In this document: positions 11,672-24,430 of the stretch, piece by piece
Layout of the letters: the number at the start of each line of letters is the position of its first letter
Numbering within the stretch: the stretch's first letter is position 1
Assembly: GCA_037367355.1 (NCBI GenBank)
Contig: CM074695.1
Coordinates: 496,001 to 560,000 of the forward strand
Origin: Neoscytalidium dimidiatum
Lineage: Eukaryota > Ascomycota > Dothideomycetes > Botryosphaeriales > Botryosphaeriaceae
Length of the DNA stretch: 64,000 bases
Reading direction: 5' to 3'
The notes under the pieces: generated by a model
Databases searched by the model: none
What the model saw: only the letters and a program-made list of their open reading frames with translations
Told to the model about the DNA's origin: nothing
Position numbers and translations under genes: made by a program

Positions 11672-13250
11672 TCATTTTCTCCAAAGCCTCGACCTCTCAT
11701 TCTCCGCTCCCGTCTCACTTGGTGATTGCTCGAAATCCGCCTTTGTCATCTCAATCGTATCCTCAGACAGTCTCCTGTCTGCTTTTTCCATCTGCCTCCT
11801 CACCCACCACACATACAGCCAAAACCCCAGCGCAATTAGCGCCAACCCACCGATCACACCGCCTATCACTGCGCCAATCAATCCATGCCTCGCGAACGCG
11901 CTGCCGCCAGTCTGCGCCCGCGCCGGCTGCGGCACCGTCCGCGGACACCAGGTCGTCGGCTGGTTGAACTGAGGCATCGGGATCGCCTGCGCGAGGTGGA
12001 ACGAGTAGTTCTCGTAATCCATCATCAGGTACACCAGCGTGAGCCACGCCGAGCCCAGTAGGAACGGTCCGTCGTCATCGTCCCCTTCGTCCGCCACGGG
12101 CGAGATGCCCGAGACGTTGAACATCATCTCCGGAGGGATGGTCACGCGGAACCCGTCGTCCAGGACGACCGTCATCGTGCCGTTGTACGGCCTGGACAGC
12201 CTCAAGGACCCGTCCGGATAGTCCGAGGCCACCGCGCCCAATTGCTGCTTGTAGTTGCGCACCACCTGGCGCGGGAATCTGAAGGGAAACGCATCCGTCG
12301 TGATCCGCGCGTCAAACCCTTGGGTGAGGTTGTCCGACAGGTCAGGTAAGGCGGTGTGGTTGAGCAGGGAGACGTTCCGCGTGATCCCGGTTGGGTCGTC
12401 CAAGACTATATCGCTGACGCGCACCTTCAGCGGGTTGGCGTCGGCCAGCGACATGTTGTAGCTGTACACCTCGCCTTCGAAGCGCCGCGGGTCGAAGCCG
12501 CCGAATGTGTTGCTGCCGATCGCCTCGCCGCCCGCCCGGTCGAAGCTGTTGCCAATGTACAGCGAGTACGTGCGCCCAGCTATCATCTTAGCCTCGAACA
12601 GGTGCTGCAGAATCGTCGACCGCTGGCCCATGCCCAGGATGCCAGGGTTTTGATCCCCGTCCGTCGCCAGCGAGAAGGACATGTTGGGCAGGAGCGTCGC
12701 CCAGGCCGGGTCCGTTCGAAAATAGTGTGTGTACATGACCAGGACATCATTGCCGCCGAAGCTCTCGTTGAAGGCGGCATCAGTGAAGTCTGTCGACTGG
12801 TAGTCGCTGTCTGGCTGCCAACTAATGAAGTGCATCAGCTCAAGAAGTCTTTCCTTGCACATGTATCCACAAACAGTTCCAGTACCCTTATGAGAAAAGA
12901 GAAGACATCCAGCTCCTTGACCATCGCTATTTGAGAGGAAAAATGGGCACATACGTCGTCGACTGCGTGACATCGATTATTCCGCCGGTGTTGTCTCTGC
13001 AATTTGCCAGCGTGCTTCGTTCGCAAAATTGCTCTGCAGCTGCCGAAGTCTCATTCTGTACGAGTGAAGGCCAAAGAGACAGGTTCTGAGCGGGCGTCCC
13101 CATGCCCAGGAATGAGCCATACTGCATGGTACCGGTGCCATGCACCGCGCGCATATGGATGTCGACATAGACTGGTGGTATCGAACAATTAAGAGCAGAA
13201 GAGGTAGATAGAAGGAGCAACAGGGGAAGAATAAACGGTAGCGACCACAT
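11672..13250 (-). CDS. Pepsin-fold membrane protein lacking catalytic Asp residues
   Basis: A 481-aa type I membrane protein related to aspartic peptidases (family A1). Exons on the minus strand are 13250-12955 and 12821-11672; the 133-nt intron begins GTATGT and ends CATTAG and restores the typical STTW context. A signal peptide (MWSLPFILPLLLLLSTSSAL) is followed by an A1-like start (GMGTPAQNLSL) and paired cysteines. Where active enzymes have the first D-T/S-G triad the sequence is WPSLVQNET. The second triad region reads ARITTDAFPFRFP. Neither holds a D-T/S-G motif, so hydrolytic activity is unlikely. Many N-glycosylation sites (NMS, NVS, NHT, NLT, NGT, NYS) support secretion. A membrane helix near residue 415 (LIGAVIGGVIGGLALIALGF) is followed by a charged cytosolic tail. 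It might be a surface receptor or scaffold; that role is inference. Confidence 0.8.
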
Positions 13251-14594
13251 CTTGGACCATAGATGGGCAAAGCTGCGCTGAGGAGTGTTGGTCAGACTTC
13301 TGATGGGAGGAGGGCCACAGTAAGAGGAAGGATCAAGAGAGTGCTGCAACGGCCGTCATGGTCAGAATAGAAAAAAAGAAGGGCCGCTGAGGGGAGGAGG
13401 CGTTCTGCATCCGCCCTGCCGAGAGCGCCCTACGCGGTATAAAGCAAGCCTTCAGCTCTCCTCGCGCTGACGGTCTCTTTTGCCTCCCGGTCGCGAACAC
13501 AGGATCGGCATCAAGCTGCGGCCGTGATCTGGCCGGCAGCATGCTGCAGACCCGCCACCTCACTGCTGATAGGCCGTCGTCAGCTCGAGCATGCGCTTGG
13601 AGGCCCGCTTCCAGAGTCAAAAGTGAGATGAGACATGCTCCTCTCCGCTTTTCGAAGCACGGATGGTTGTACAATGCTAGTGCATGTCATGTCAGCGGCT
13701 GCTGACGGAGTAGCAAGACGCAGAGCGATGGCTGCTCCAATCACAGCTGTGCGACATGCGGGCAGGCGCGTGATAGGCGTTTTCGTCCTTGGGGCCAAGT
13801 GATTGGCTACGATTGGGCCGGCGGGAAGAGAGGGGGCCTTTTCGCGGCCGTGGGGAAGTGGGTAGGAATGCAGCGTTGTAGGTTGGGCGATAAAAATAGC
13901 TTCAGCGCGATGTCGCAATCACGTGCTGGGCTGTTGTGGAATATGAACATAGGAATGCTCTGCAAGCGAAGATATCTCTATGTATAGTTAACCCGGCAGA
14001 AGAAGATATAGCCGGCGTGTTTCCCAGGACATGTTTCCTGTTATTGAATCTTCACATTATCCGCCTTCTAGCTACCAGGTAGAAATTGGCTAGCGTCATG
14101 CACATGCGCATCCGCATCCCACGTCAGAGCAAAAATAGCTACCATTCCGCAAACCAGACCTGCTAATACCATCTACGACACTCACTCCCTTCTTGTGAGA
14201 CATAGCAAATCTTTGCATAGTAACATCTACAATGCTGATCATATGTCTGCAAACCTTCGCAACGGACGCGTATGTCCAGCGGTTTCGTCACCTTCGCGAT
14301 CCTGTGGTGCAATGACGCGTATGGCGGCGGCCCTAACCAGCGAGCAGCCACCGGAGTAAGCTTACGATGCTTAGCATGCTGCTCATGGAAAGCAAGATGG
14401 CCAGAGGAGGGCCTTCGGAGTTGTACGAGCGAGTGTCGACAAGAGGGTAAACAATGGAGATAGCCCTCCACAGCCCCCATAATCTGCATATTGCGGAAAG
14501 TAAACTCTGCTGTACAATCGGTGATCGTCGGTTGCAACACGAGACATTCGAATGCAGAGCGAGGACTTCGTCATCTGCGCAGCGAACGTACGGC
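13251..14594. other. Intergenic region
   Basis: About 1.3 kb between two minus-strand genes. It holds the promoter of the pepsin-like gene and the 3' flank of the CAF-1 gene. Short frames on both strands show no recognisable motif. Confidence 0.5.
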
Positions 14595-16620
14595 TCATGT
14601 ATCCAGAAGGGTCCAGCGTTTCTCAGCAGCACTGGGTCCGACGCGCTTTGCGACGAGGGGAAGCGTGTTGCTTATCGCGTCCTTGGGAATCTTTGGGAAT
14701 CTGTCCCTTGTTAGTCCAAATCCAGCGACAATCTTCTACAACACATACCTCTTTTTCAGCGCTTCGATCAAAGCAAGCTTTGTGAGATCGCTCCCATCAA
14801 TGGCATCCTTGAATTCACCCATGAGATCGTCAGGGATTGTTCTCTTTGGCGGCTTTGGACCTCCAGTAGTGCCATTCACGGCCTTGGCAGGAAGCTTAGC
14901 ACCGCCTATACTTGCACCATTCTCAGGACGGACATGTAGAGGCAACCTTGGGGGCTGCATCATCCCAAACACGTCCTTGATCCCTGAAGCCGAAGTTGAC
15001 TGTGTTTCCGTCTGCCAGTAGCTTGTGGAGAATGGGTCGATTGAAGCAGGCTGTGGTTCTGCGTCATGGTCAGCTTCTAAATCTTGAAGTGATGCGGAGA
15101 CACCTTACCGAGAAGGAATCCCATTCTGTACTCAGAGAACATTGTGTTTGAGTCAGTTGATCCATCAACTTTGCGTAGGACACCTTTGCTGTCCTCCCAA
15201 CAGAGACCGCTGCAGATGGGTTCAAGATCGCCTGTTATGAGCCTACGCTTGCTGTGCGCAGCATCGTCATCATCCTCTAAGAAGTCCTCGAGGTCTTCCG
15301 CCCCTTCGCTCTCGAGATCCTCCTCGTCCTCCGCGTCCAGGTCCTCCCCTTCCTCCGCATCGTCCCATTCGTATTCAGAATCGTAGTCGTAGTTGGCCTC
15401 CGGCAAGCTCTTCGAGAATGGATTGATTGCTAGACGCCGAGACTCTTTGTCCGATTGGATCTTGGTGAAAGTTCCACAGTAGGGTGGACGAACATCCTCA
15501 GTAAAGTGGATGTACTTCATCGGAATGGTTTTCAACGTCTCGAGCAGCTCGCGCATATTCTGCTCAGAGGACTCCTCCGTCAAATCTACAGGTTGATCCG
15601 ATGATCCCTGCCAACGAGCTACAATATCCCTCACACGCGGATACCGCACGCCCCTCTTTCCCTCATGTGCAGCGGATATGCCGAGCAACGTTTTCAGATC
15701 GCGCTTCTCGAGAAGATCCAAAACTTGCTGCTTTGCTTGCTCCGAGCCAGGCCTAGCAATTTCGTTCAATCTTGAAATCGCAGCCTCTTTTTCCGCTTCG
15801 CTCCTATCGGCCCAGAACAAGTTCGCCGGCGCAAGGATCTCATAGGTCTTCTTCTCGTACGGGAGGAACGTTTGCTCGTAGTCCGAAAGCTGCGACTTCT
15901 TCTGTGGGGTTGCTATGATAGAAGGACTTGCAGAAGCCTCGTTTGGCTCCGCTGAGATGGATCTCCGCCGATGAGCGAGCTCGGCGGTATTACTGGCCCC
16001 ATTCATAGTGAACCATTTGTTGAGCTTTGGCTGTGCCTACACACAGGTAGAGAATGTTAGTAAAGCTCAGATGCAGAAGAAGTTCTCCATACCTTCGCCT
16101 TCTTCTCCTCCTCCGCCGCCTTCCTCTGCTTCTCCAACTCCTTCTCACGCTTCCTGGCTTCCTTCTCCTCGTTCTTCTTCTTCGTTTCCTCCTCTTTAGC
16201 TTTTTTTGCCTCCTCCTTTGCCTTCTTCAATTCTCCTTTCTGACGGCTTTCCTCCTCCTTCTGCAGTCTCTTTTCCTCCCGCGCCTTAACTTTAGCCTCC
16301 TTCTCTATTCGTTGCTGCTCCTTTTCTTCGGGAGTCAATTTTCGGCGCTTGGCGGGTGTTGCACCTGCAGCCGAAATATTTGACGAAGCGGCGCCGACAG
16401 AATTGCTCGGGGCGGGGGATGAACGGACGGCTAGGGTGCTACTTTGCGGCAGTGGACTGTCGTCGGGAGAAGCGAATGATTTTGGCGTCGAGAGGTCAGA
16501 GCTCTGAGGTGAAGTTGGTGGATCTTTGACCGGCGTAGCTTGCACATCGGGCATATCGAGGTCGTCGGGAGCAGGACGCTTCCGCGAAGGGGAAGAGGGT
16601 TTTTGAGGCGTCTCAGCCAT
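14595..16620 (-). CDS. Chromatin assembly factor 1 large subunit (Cac1/Rlf2/p150)
   Basis: Largest subunit of CAF-1, which deposits new H3-H4 behind replication forks after recruitment by PCNA. Four exons on the minus strand: 16620-16093, 16036-15109, 15058-14749 and 14700-14595; introns are 56, 50 and 48 nt, the first with a perfect ACTAAC branch site. The product is 623 aa. It has a disordered N-terminus, a long Lys/Glu/Arg-rich KER helix (about 95-176), then a PCNA-box-like QPKLNKWF (about 178-185) created exactly at the first splice junction. A conserved central segment (YIHFTEDVRPPYCGTF) precedes an acidic ED stretch (about 395-440). The C-terminal winged-helix region (DGSDLTKLALIEALKKRF) is completed only by the short last exon (KRFPKIPKDAISNTL). 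An apparent start six codons upstream is TTG and was rejected. Confidence 0.93.
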
Positions 16621-16897
16621 TGTGACAGCCTCATTCAACAGCCGGAAACCGATTGAGGTAATGGGATGATGCAGCTGCTAGAAGCTTGTTGGCGTGTTTA
16701 CAGGGCAGAGGGTGAAAGGTGGTTGTTGCGTCCAAGCTGCTTGAGCGAGCGGTGGACGCAGCGGGCAAGCACGCCAACGCGACCCAGACGCGTCTCACCC
16801 AAGTAGTCTTGGCGCGTTTCGCGAACGAAAGCCCCGGTCCCGCTATCCGCAGATCACACACCCCGCCATTCACCGTTCATCCAACGTCGTAGGCTTC
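16621..16897. promoter_or_regulatory. Divergent CAF-1/SPO11 promoter with G1/S-type elements
   Basis: 277 bp separate the start codons of CAF-1 (minus) and SPO11 (plus), so both must be driven from here. An exact MluI cell-cycle box (MCB), ACGCGT, lies at 16788-16793. A TTTCGCG (CGCGAAA on the minus strand, an SCB/E2F-like site) lies at 16817-16823. These are known binding motifs of fungal MBF/SBF-type APSES regulators of S-phase genes; their use here is inferred. Confidence 0.6.
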
Positions 16898-18672
16898 ATG
16901 ACCATGGAGTCCGATGATGAACAGATGCTCTATGGCAGCGACTCACTGCAGAGCTCGTCGCAGGAGCTGATCAATGGTGCAGCAAGCGAATTCTGGGCTG
17001 GCACTGAAAACACCCAACAGCTAATTCTCACTGACAACTACCAGCCGATTTTGCCTTTCCAGCACACCGTTACTCACAGAGACGCTCCGATGGACTCCGG
17101 TGCACAATGGCTCGAGAGAGACTTTTTTACACCTACAGAGGAATTACCTCCACAGGAACTGCCATTCACGAATGATGCTCAACTTGCTAGTCGTGCTAGC
17201 CACAAGGAACGCCTGATCTCTGATATCGAGTCAGTGTTTGAAAGCATGATCGATGCGCTTCTCAACAAAACAGACTCGTTTTCCATTTTCTTGAAATGCC
17301 GACAAACTAGCACGATGTCCGAAAATGCGGCCAGGAGATCCATTCGCTTTCCAGGAAAGAATGCAGACGAGGCTCGGAGATTTAGTATGTGTCTCTTCGA
17401 GTGGCTACCATGTGTCGCACCCATGCTCATATCCGAAGCCATCTTAATCTGTATTCTGGAGATTATACATGGAGCTCTCATCACAGATCGTGTCATCTCC
17501 AAGAGGTGAGCACTTTATGACCTTACTAGGACATGCTACTGTCACAAGTGAGGCGATAGCTCGGCTTTTGTTAATCACAGCAGGACAGAGAAATATTCTA
17601 TCGTCATCCGGCCCTTTTCATGAACCAGGCTATTGTGGATCGATACGTGGATGACATAGCTTACACTTTCTGCGCATCCAGATCTTTACTAAATGTGGTA
17701 TGTAGTCCCACATGATCCATATCGTTGAGCCCTGGTAACATTTATGCAGCGCGCAGCTGCAAAAGGCTTAGCATGTGGTGATTTGACCATCTTGAAAGGT
17801 GGTAGAACCGTGACTCAGACGTTCGATGATCCAGCAGGCAACCTGATTCCTAATCTCGACCACGGAGATGTTGTAGACACAACGGCAAAATGGATCCTCG
17901 TCGTTGAGAAGGAGGTAAAGCATTTTAATCAGTAGATGATTATTTTCTCACAATATGCCAGGCGGTCTTCCGGTCCATCTCCACTTCAAGTTCCTGGAAG
18001 GCTCTAAGACACGAGGGCATTATGGTCACGGTATGAATACCATTTAAGCCATACTAACACTCCACTGCTACCTTGCTGGTCAGGCCATGCTCACCATACA
18101 TGCAGGGTAAAGGCTATCCGGATCTATCTACTCGAAAATTTCTACATGAGTTGAGCAACTCACCACGAAACAGTTCTGTTATTTTGCCAGTCTACGCCCT
18201 TGTGGACTGGGATCCGGACGGCATGGATATAATGTGCACATACAAATATGGCTCGCTGCCTCTAGCTCACGAGGGTGACATTGCACGGGTAGCCCATTTA
18301 CAGTGGCTTGGCACAAAGAGTACACAAGCACTCCAGTTCAAGAGCAACGTCCTCATTACGAGCGACACGCACCAGAGCGAAAGACTGCTTCAACTGTCCC
18401 ATCGAGACCGCAAGAAAGCTTTGGGAATGCTCAGCAAGAAAGCCTACTTCGGAGATGGCCTCGACGATGAGTTGAGAAGAGAGCTTCAGACCATGCTCAT
18501 GCTCAATCTCAAAGCTGAGACTGAAATTCTGGAATCAAGCGATGATGGGATGACCGGTTGGCTAACCCAGCAACTCGTATCTAAGACTCATTTGGCCGCC
18601 CCGGAACTCTCTGCGTCGCAGTCAAACCACATATCCGGAGTGGACTACACCATCATGGACTCCGTTACTTGA
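16898..18672 (+). CDS. SPO11: SPO11, meiotic double-strand-break transesterase
   Basis: Topoisomerase VI A-subunit homologue that makes the DNA breaks initiating meiotic recombination. Six exons: 16898-17384, 17439-17505, 17589-17697, 17750-17914, 17962-18030 and 18106-18672. Introns are 54, 83, 52, 47 and 75 nt; the last has a TACTAAC branch site. The first intron length is divisible by three and has no stop, so it could be mistaken for coding sequence. The product is 487 aa. The catalytic tyrosine lies in KREIFY (about Tyr189). Toprim signatures follow: VEKEAVF (acidic Glu about 276) and the metal-binding DWDPDG (Asp about 333-337). All key residues are present and all splice phases close, so the gene appears functional and the organism probably retains sexual recombination capacity. 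It is divergent from CAF-1. Confidence 0.95.
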
Positions 18673-20383
18673 ATTGATGGGTCTGTTGAATCGATTTGAC
18701 GTAATCGAAGGACGTACAGATCACGACGATGAAGTCCCAATTATGACTTCGATGACCCGTCTTGCTAAATAATGGCCTACGCACTGGTCTTCTCCCGTGG
18801 ATCTATAGCTGATTGGTTGCTCCACCGAGGCGGCCAGGCGCGTCTGCAACAGTAGGCTCAACGCGACGCCTTTCGCAGCAAACGATCTTCACGTTTCACA
18901 ACCTACCTCATGTGTATACCGCTACGATTGTTTCCCTGAGAACAGCTCGGCCGGCACGTCCTTCCACTGATCTGTTCCGCTTTACCATTTGAACCTGTGT
19001 AATTTCCTCTTGTTCTTCCGCCTGAAAGTATAAGCTTATCAGTCCTTGATGTCCACGTGGAATGTGCTTAAGGACATCATTTCGTTCTTTCCCACCCGAT
19101 GCATTCTTTAAGATTTGTGAGAAATAAAAGGAAAACAGTTTGCTTTCGCTAAGAAGCCTTGTCTACTCTTCACCGCATATATACATTGGCTTTGCTAAAC
19201 GAGGGAATGCTCAACGGTATTCCTCGAGTACTCTTCTCCACATTCCATCGCAGCATTCAATTATATTCCCCCGCCTTCGTTCAAGTCACAGTCACAGTCA
19301 AGAATAATAATAGGCGCTAGTCAATATTTTCGTCGTGTGCATTTTCTATGGCTCCTGTAAAAATGGCTCACGGTACCTCATTGATGAAGCACATTCGTCC
19401 CTGACTTGGCAACCTGAGCCGCCGTCTTAATACCCGCGAACTTGCTACGAGCTCATTACACGCCAAACATCATCCTAGGAGACAAGAGATCAGTTTACGC
19501 TGACTCTCACATGAAGGTACCCTGTTTCCTCGGCCACCGCCAAGTACTATGAATATATTTTTTTTTTCAACGGCCTAGTCCCAACCGACATTTTACTTGT
19601 TATAGACATCATTTGAGGTAGGTGCATTCAGGTCTGTTGGATGCGACTCGGGGCTAACTGTCATGCAGGCCCATTCACTCATGGAGGACATCTTAAGCGT
19701 CTAGTACCACTTACACTTGTGAATAATCAGCATTTAGTGATAGCTAACATGTCGACAGGGTCCGCCTTCGCCAAAGCGCGGGTTTCTAACATCTGAGTGG
19801 GACTCGGAAATACCCCCTATCTCTACATTATCTCCTTACGCTGCCGTTCATTTCTCAATACTCAATCGGGACCATTTGAGAGCCTTTACTCTATAGTTCA
19901 CTAAGACTCCAGTTCGATCAAGGTCCCGGTTGTATCACGGTTTCACAACCGTGAGCGGTAGCGACTGAATCGTTTTATGCTTTTTTGAGCTTCCTATATC
20001 AGACGTCCGGTTCTTAATTTATTACTTGCATCCCTCATTGACGTTCGCATTTCTGCGTAGTCAGCTGCCAAGCAAGCTCTGCGTTTCTTTCGCAGCTTGG
20101 CTGAGAATAACAATGACCCCTTCCGCCGCATGCGTTTATTATTCTGTCTCACTCCAGCTGAACGGGTTCTCCGAGCGAACATAAAAAGCCATGACCTGAC
20201 CCTCAATACTTCATTCGATCCTCGACCAATGCGGCCTCAGAGTCGGTCGTTGTACCTCACATTGTCCTTCTTGTCGACCTTTAAATCTGAACCACCATGC
20301 TGTACGCAAATCTCCGAGACAACCAGCCTTGTGCTGCCTGATCTTCTTGCTCCACTCTTGGTGATCGTCTTACGGTATTAGGG
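18673..20383. other. Intergenic region
   Basis: About 1.7 kb between SPO11 and the oxidoreductase pseudogene. I searched for tRNA A/B boxes and conserved protein motifs and found none convincing. A 12-nt T run occurs near 19558. Confidence 0.5.
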
Positions 20384-21594
20384 ATGACTTCTCGGGACAA
20401 ACTCGACGTCGTCATCCTCGGAGCATCTTTCGCTGGTCTCTCGGTGGCTCATAACCTTCTCAACGATGTTTTCCCCTACCTCCAAACGTTCAACGGCGCT
20501 CCGGCGTATCGACTGGTACTGGTTGCACCGTCCAGCCATCTCTACTGGAATATCGCAGCCCCACGAGCACTGGTCTCCGCCGAGCTTGTTCCGTCCGAGA
20601 AAATGTTCTCGCCGATCAAAAAATGCTTCGAGCAGTATTCATTCGAGGATTTCGTTTTCATACAAGGAACGGCGGGTCTGGTCGACACGGCGCAAAGACA
20701 GGTCACGATCACGCTCGCCAACCGGCCAAACGTGGATCCCCGAGAATCAGTCACCACCACGAGCACAGAGAAGACGTCATCAAGCTCCAAGGCCAGCACC
20801 GTCAAGTCACTCAAATACCACGCCTTAGTTCTCGCGACCGGCAGCTCCGCGGGCTCGCCGCTCCTGTCGCTTCACGGGCCGCACGAGAAGACCCAAGCCG
20901 CGTTCGACGATTTCCACAAGCGGCTCCGCAACGCCAACAGCATCGTCATCGTGGGCGGCGGCGCCTCGGGCGTCGAGACCGCCGGCCAGCTGGCCGCCTA
21001 CTTCAACAGCGCGCCGCGCAGCCCCGCTCCTCTCCCGCCTCGGCCTGCGCAGGGCGCCGGGCCCCGCTGGCGAGCGATCCGCCGCGCAAGCCCAAGACCA
21101 TCACGCTGGTCTCCGGGCACGCGCGCCTGCTGCCGAAACCTGGCGCCCGCGTTGGGCAGAAGGGCGGAGGAGAAGCTGCGCCGCAGCCACGTGCACATCC
21201 TGCGCAACACCCGCCTCGTCGCCGCGGCGGAGGCGCCCGCCGGCCAGACCGCGTGCCACCTGAACGACGACACGACCATCACGGTCGACGTGTACGACGC
21301 GGTGCCCGTGGTGCTGCACAATCTCCGGAATGACCTGCTGGCGCACGAGCTCCATCTGCAGTATCCGCCTGCCGGCGAGGGGACCGGGCTGCAGGATCGC
21401 CTGGAGGAGCTGGTTGACGAGCACTTTTCGGCGAATCCGACGGATACGTTGCTCATGCCGTGTACGAAGAGAGGAGAGGCGTGGGAATCCTATTTAATTT
21501 CAGGGTACCGAGCGCGTTGGTGCATTTGATGAAGGGGAGGGACTACAAGCTGGGGAAGGCGAAGCGCGTGGTGAAGAGGGGGATTAATCCATGA
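20384..21594 (+). pseudogene. AMID/AIF-like FAD oxidoreductase, pseudogene
   Basis: Remnant of a pyridine-nucleotide-disulphide oxidoreductase of the apoptosis-inducing-factor homologue (AMID/FSP1) type. Intact parts include the FAD-binding start (VVILGASFAGLSVAHNLL), the ATG motif (LVLATGSSAG) and the second Rossmann motif (VIVGGGASGVETAGQLA). Lesions then accumulate. The frame shifts between about 21004 and 21060, and the homologous text continues in the next frame (PKTITLVSGHARLLPK). It shifts back near 21160, where an extra G lies in AAGGGCGG. Near 21295 (VDVY/DAVPVV) roughly 60-80 residues of the usual nucleotide-binding domain, including the GD motif, are missing. A last shift near 21475 moves the C-terminus (FNFRVPSALVHLMKGRDYKLG) out of frame; its stop is at 21592. 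Several independent lesions favour a true pseudogene over one sequencing error. Confidence 0.85.
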
Positions 21595-22268
21595 GCGGAA
21601 AAGTCGTGGCATTTTGGAGTTCAAGAGCACTGGAATTTTTGACTTCCTGGAGTTTGTGTGCGCCTGTAGTGATTTGCTGCGTCTGCTTGTTTTTCTGACT
21701 GGCTTGCGCCTACGTCCGTAGTAATGTTGTAGCGTCGTGTCTTACCCGGCGAAGTAGGGCCCTGACGTTCGCATACGAGCAGGTCAGAAATGGATGACTT
21801 TGAGGCTCCCTTCCCCGCGCACTGCGATATCATTTCAACAACACTAGGGCAAAGAAGCATGCCTCCGAACATTTATAATCCGGATAGCATGTCGAAATAG
21901 CCATCTCCACTCGCCCTGCCCGTGCAATTGTGGTCGCAGGGCGATATGTCCGGCGCGAGTCATTGGGCGATGCATGTGAAGCGGGTCCTGCGGGAGCCCC
22001 AGAAGGGCAGCGGCCTCGGTTGTTGCTCGGTTCCTCCGCTTGTGGGGAAGACAATCTGCCCTCCTCTCCTTCGGACACGCCGCAATGTAGACTAATCACG
22101 TACATCTTTCTTGTATATTCGTAGACTTCTTTAGATCTCCTTCCTCCCTCGCTACTCTCCGCCTTTGGACCCTGTTCACCGCCCGTGTACCCCCTAATAG
22201 AACGGCCGCCTTTGTCCTATACCACACACGGCTCTCCAGCTTACGGACGTAGACGCGCAACTGTCACG
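21595..22268. other. Intergenic region, promoter of the nitronate monooxygenase
   Basis: 674 bp between the pseudogene and the next start codon. No gene or clear motif was seen. Confidence 0.5.
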
Positions 22269-23571
<1,303 letters not shown>

Positions 23572-24430
23572 ATGCAAGATGTGTTTTTTCTCGCATGGCG
23601 GTTCTATCATGAAACAATAGTAAGCTTTTTCCGTGTTGGTCGTTGGTCCACGTTCTGCGGCCGGTGAGGCCAGATTCGGTTTTGTCAAGCCACCAACGGC
23701 GCATTTCGCCGTCTTAATCCACGTCTGCCAAGGCGGCTGGGCCTGTTGGCGGGCCGCTCAGGAAGGAGGGGGGGCATGCGGCGCGGGCGGCGAGGATCTT
23801 GCCACTGGTAAAAGTTTGCAAGGATTTTTTTTCTTCAGTGGACCAGTCGGAGCGGCAGCATGCGGCGGGCTGAGATGGTACCTGCAGCTGGGCGGGCGGT
23901 TGCACGGGACGGCCGGGATGCGCACAGCTGTGCCGCCCGTCGGGTAAGCAAAGCGTATTTTAAGCGCCTGTGCGGCACAGCTCCAGGCGCAGCGGTGCCT
24001 GCAGTCGCCCTACGCGCCCCCACTCCGCGCCCCATCTCCAGCCCGCGGCCTGGATGCCGGTTGGTGCAAGGCGATGACTCGGGCTGAGGAGTTTTCATAG
24101 GGCGGCATGCTTACCGTGTGTGGTTGGTATACACGTGGAAATTATTGCTACCATGGTCGCTTGGCCCACTCTTATAACTGCTCTTGCCTTTCCTGACCGC
24201 CGCAACCGTTACTCGTCCCTTTCCTTTTGGCCAACGCTCCAGGAACGCTTTGGACGTTGACCGTCACTCCTTTCTTCCTTGTGCTTCTAGACCTTCCTTT
24301 CGAAGATACTCCTCGCTGCAAGCAGCACACACTCTCCCTCCTCTGAGGCTGGCATCCAATTGTCCTCCTTTCCCTTCCTTCGCACCACGCGAGCTTCCAA
24401 GAACACTCCTTTTCTAAAACACACCAAAAC
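23572..24430. other. Intergenic region
   Basis: 859 bp, very GC-rich at 23640-24100 and pyrimidine-rich just before the next start codon, as is common for fungal 5' leaders. No gene supported. Confidence 0.5.

Noticed and set aside
17385..17438. Reading the first SPO11 intron as coding
   Set aside because: It is 54 nt and stop-free, so it keeps frame. It has GTATGT and AAG ends, however, and removing it gives the expected helix (FTILICILEIIHG) before the catalytic motif.
21490..21520. An intron at the TTTCAG to repair the AMID C-terminus
   Set aside because: The only nearby donor would leave an intron of about 22 nt, too short for fungal splicing, and the other lesions would remain.
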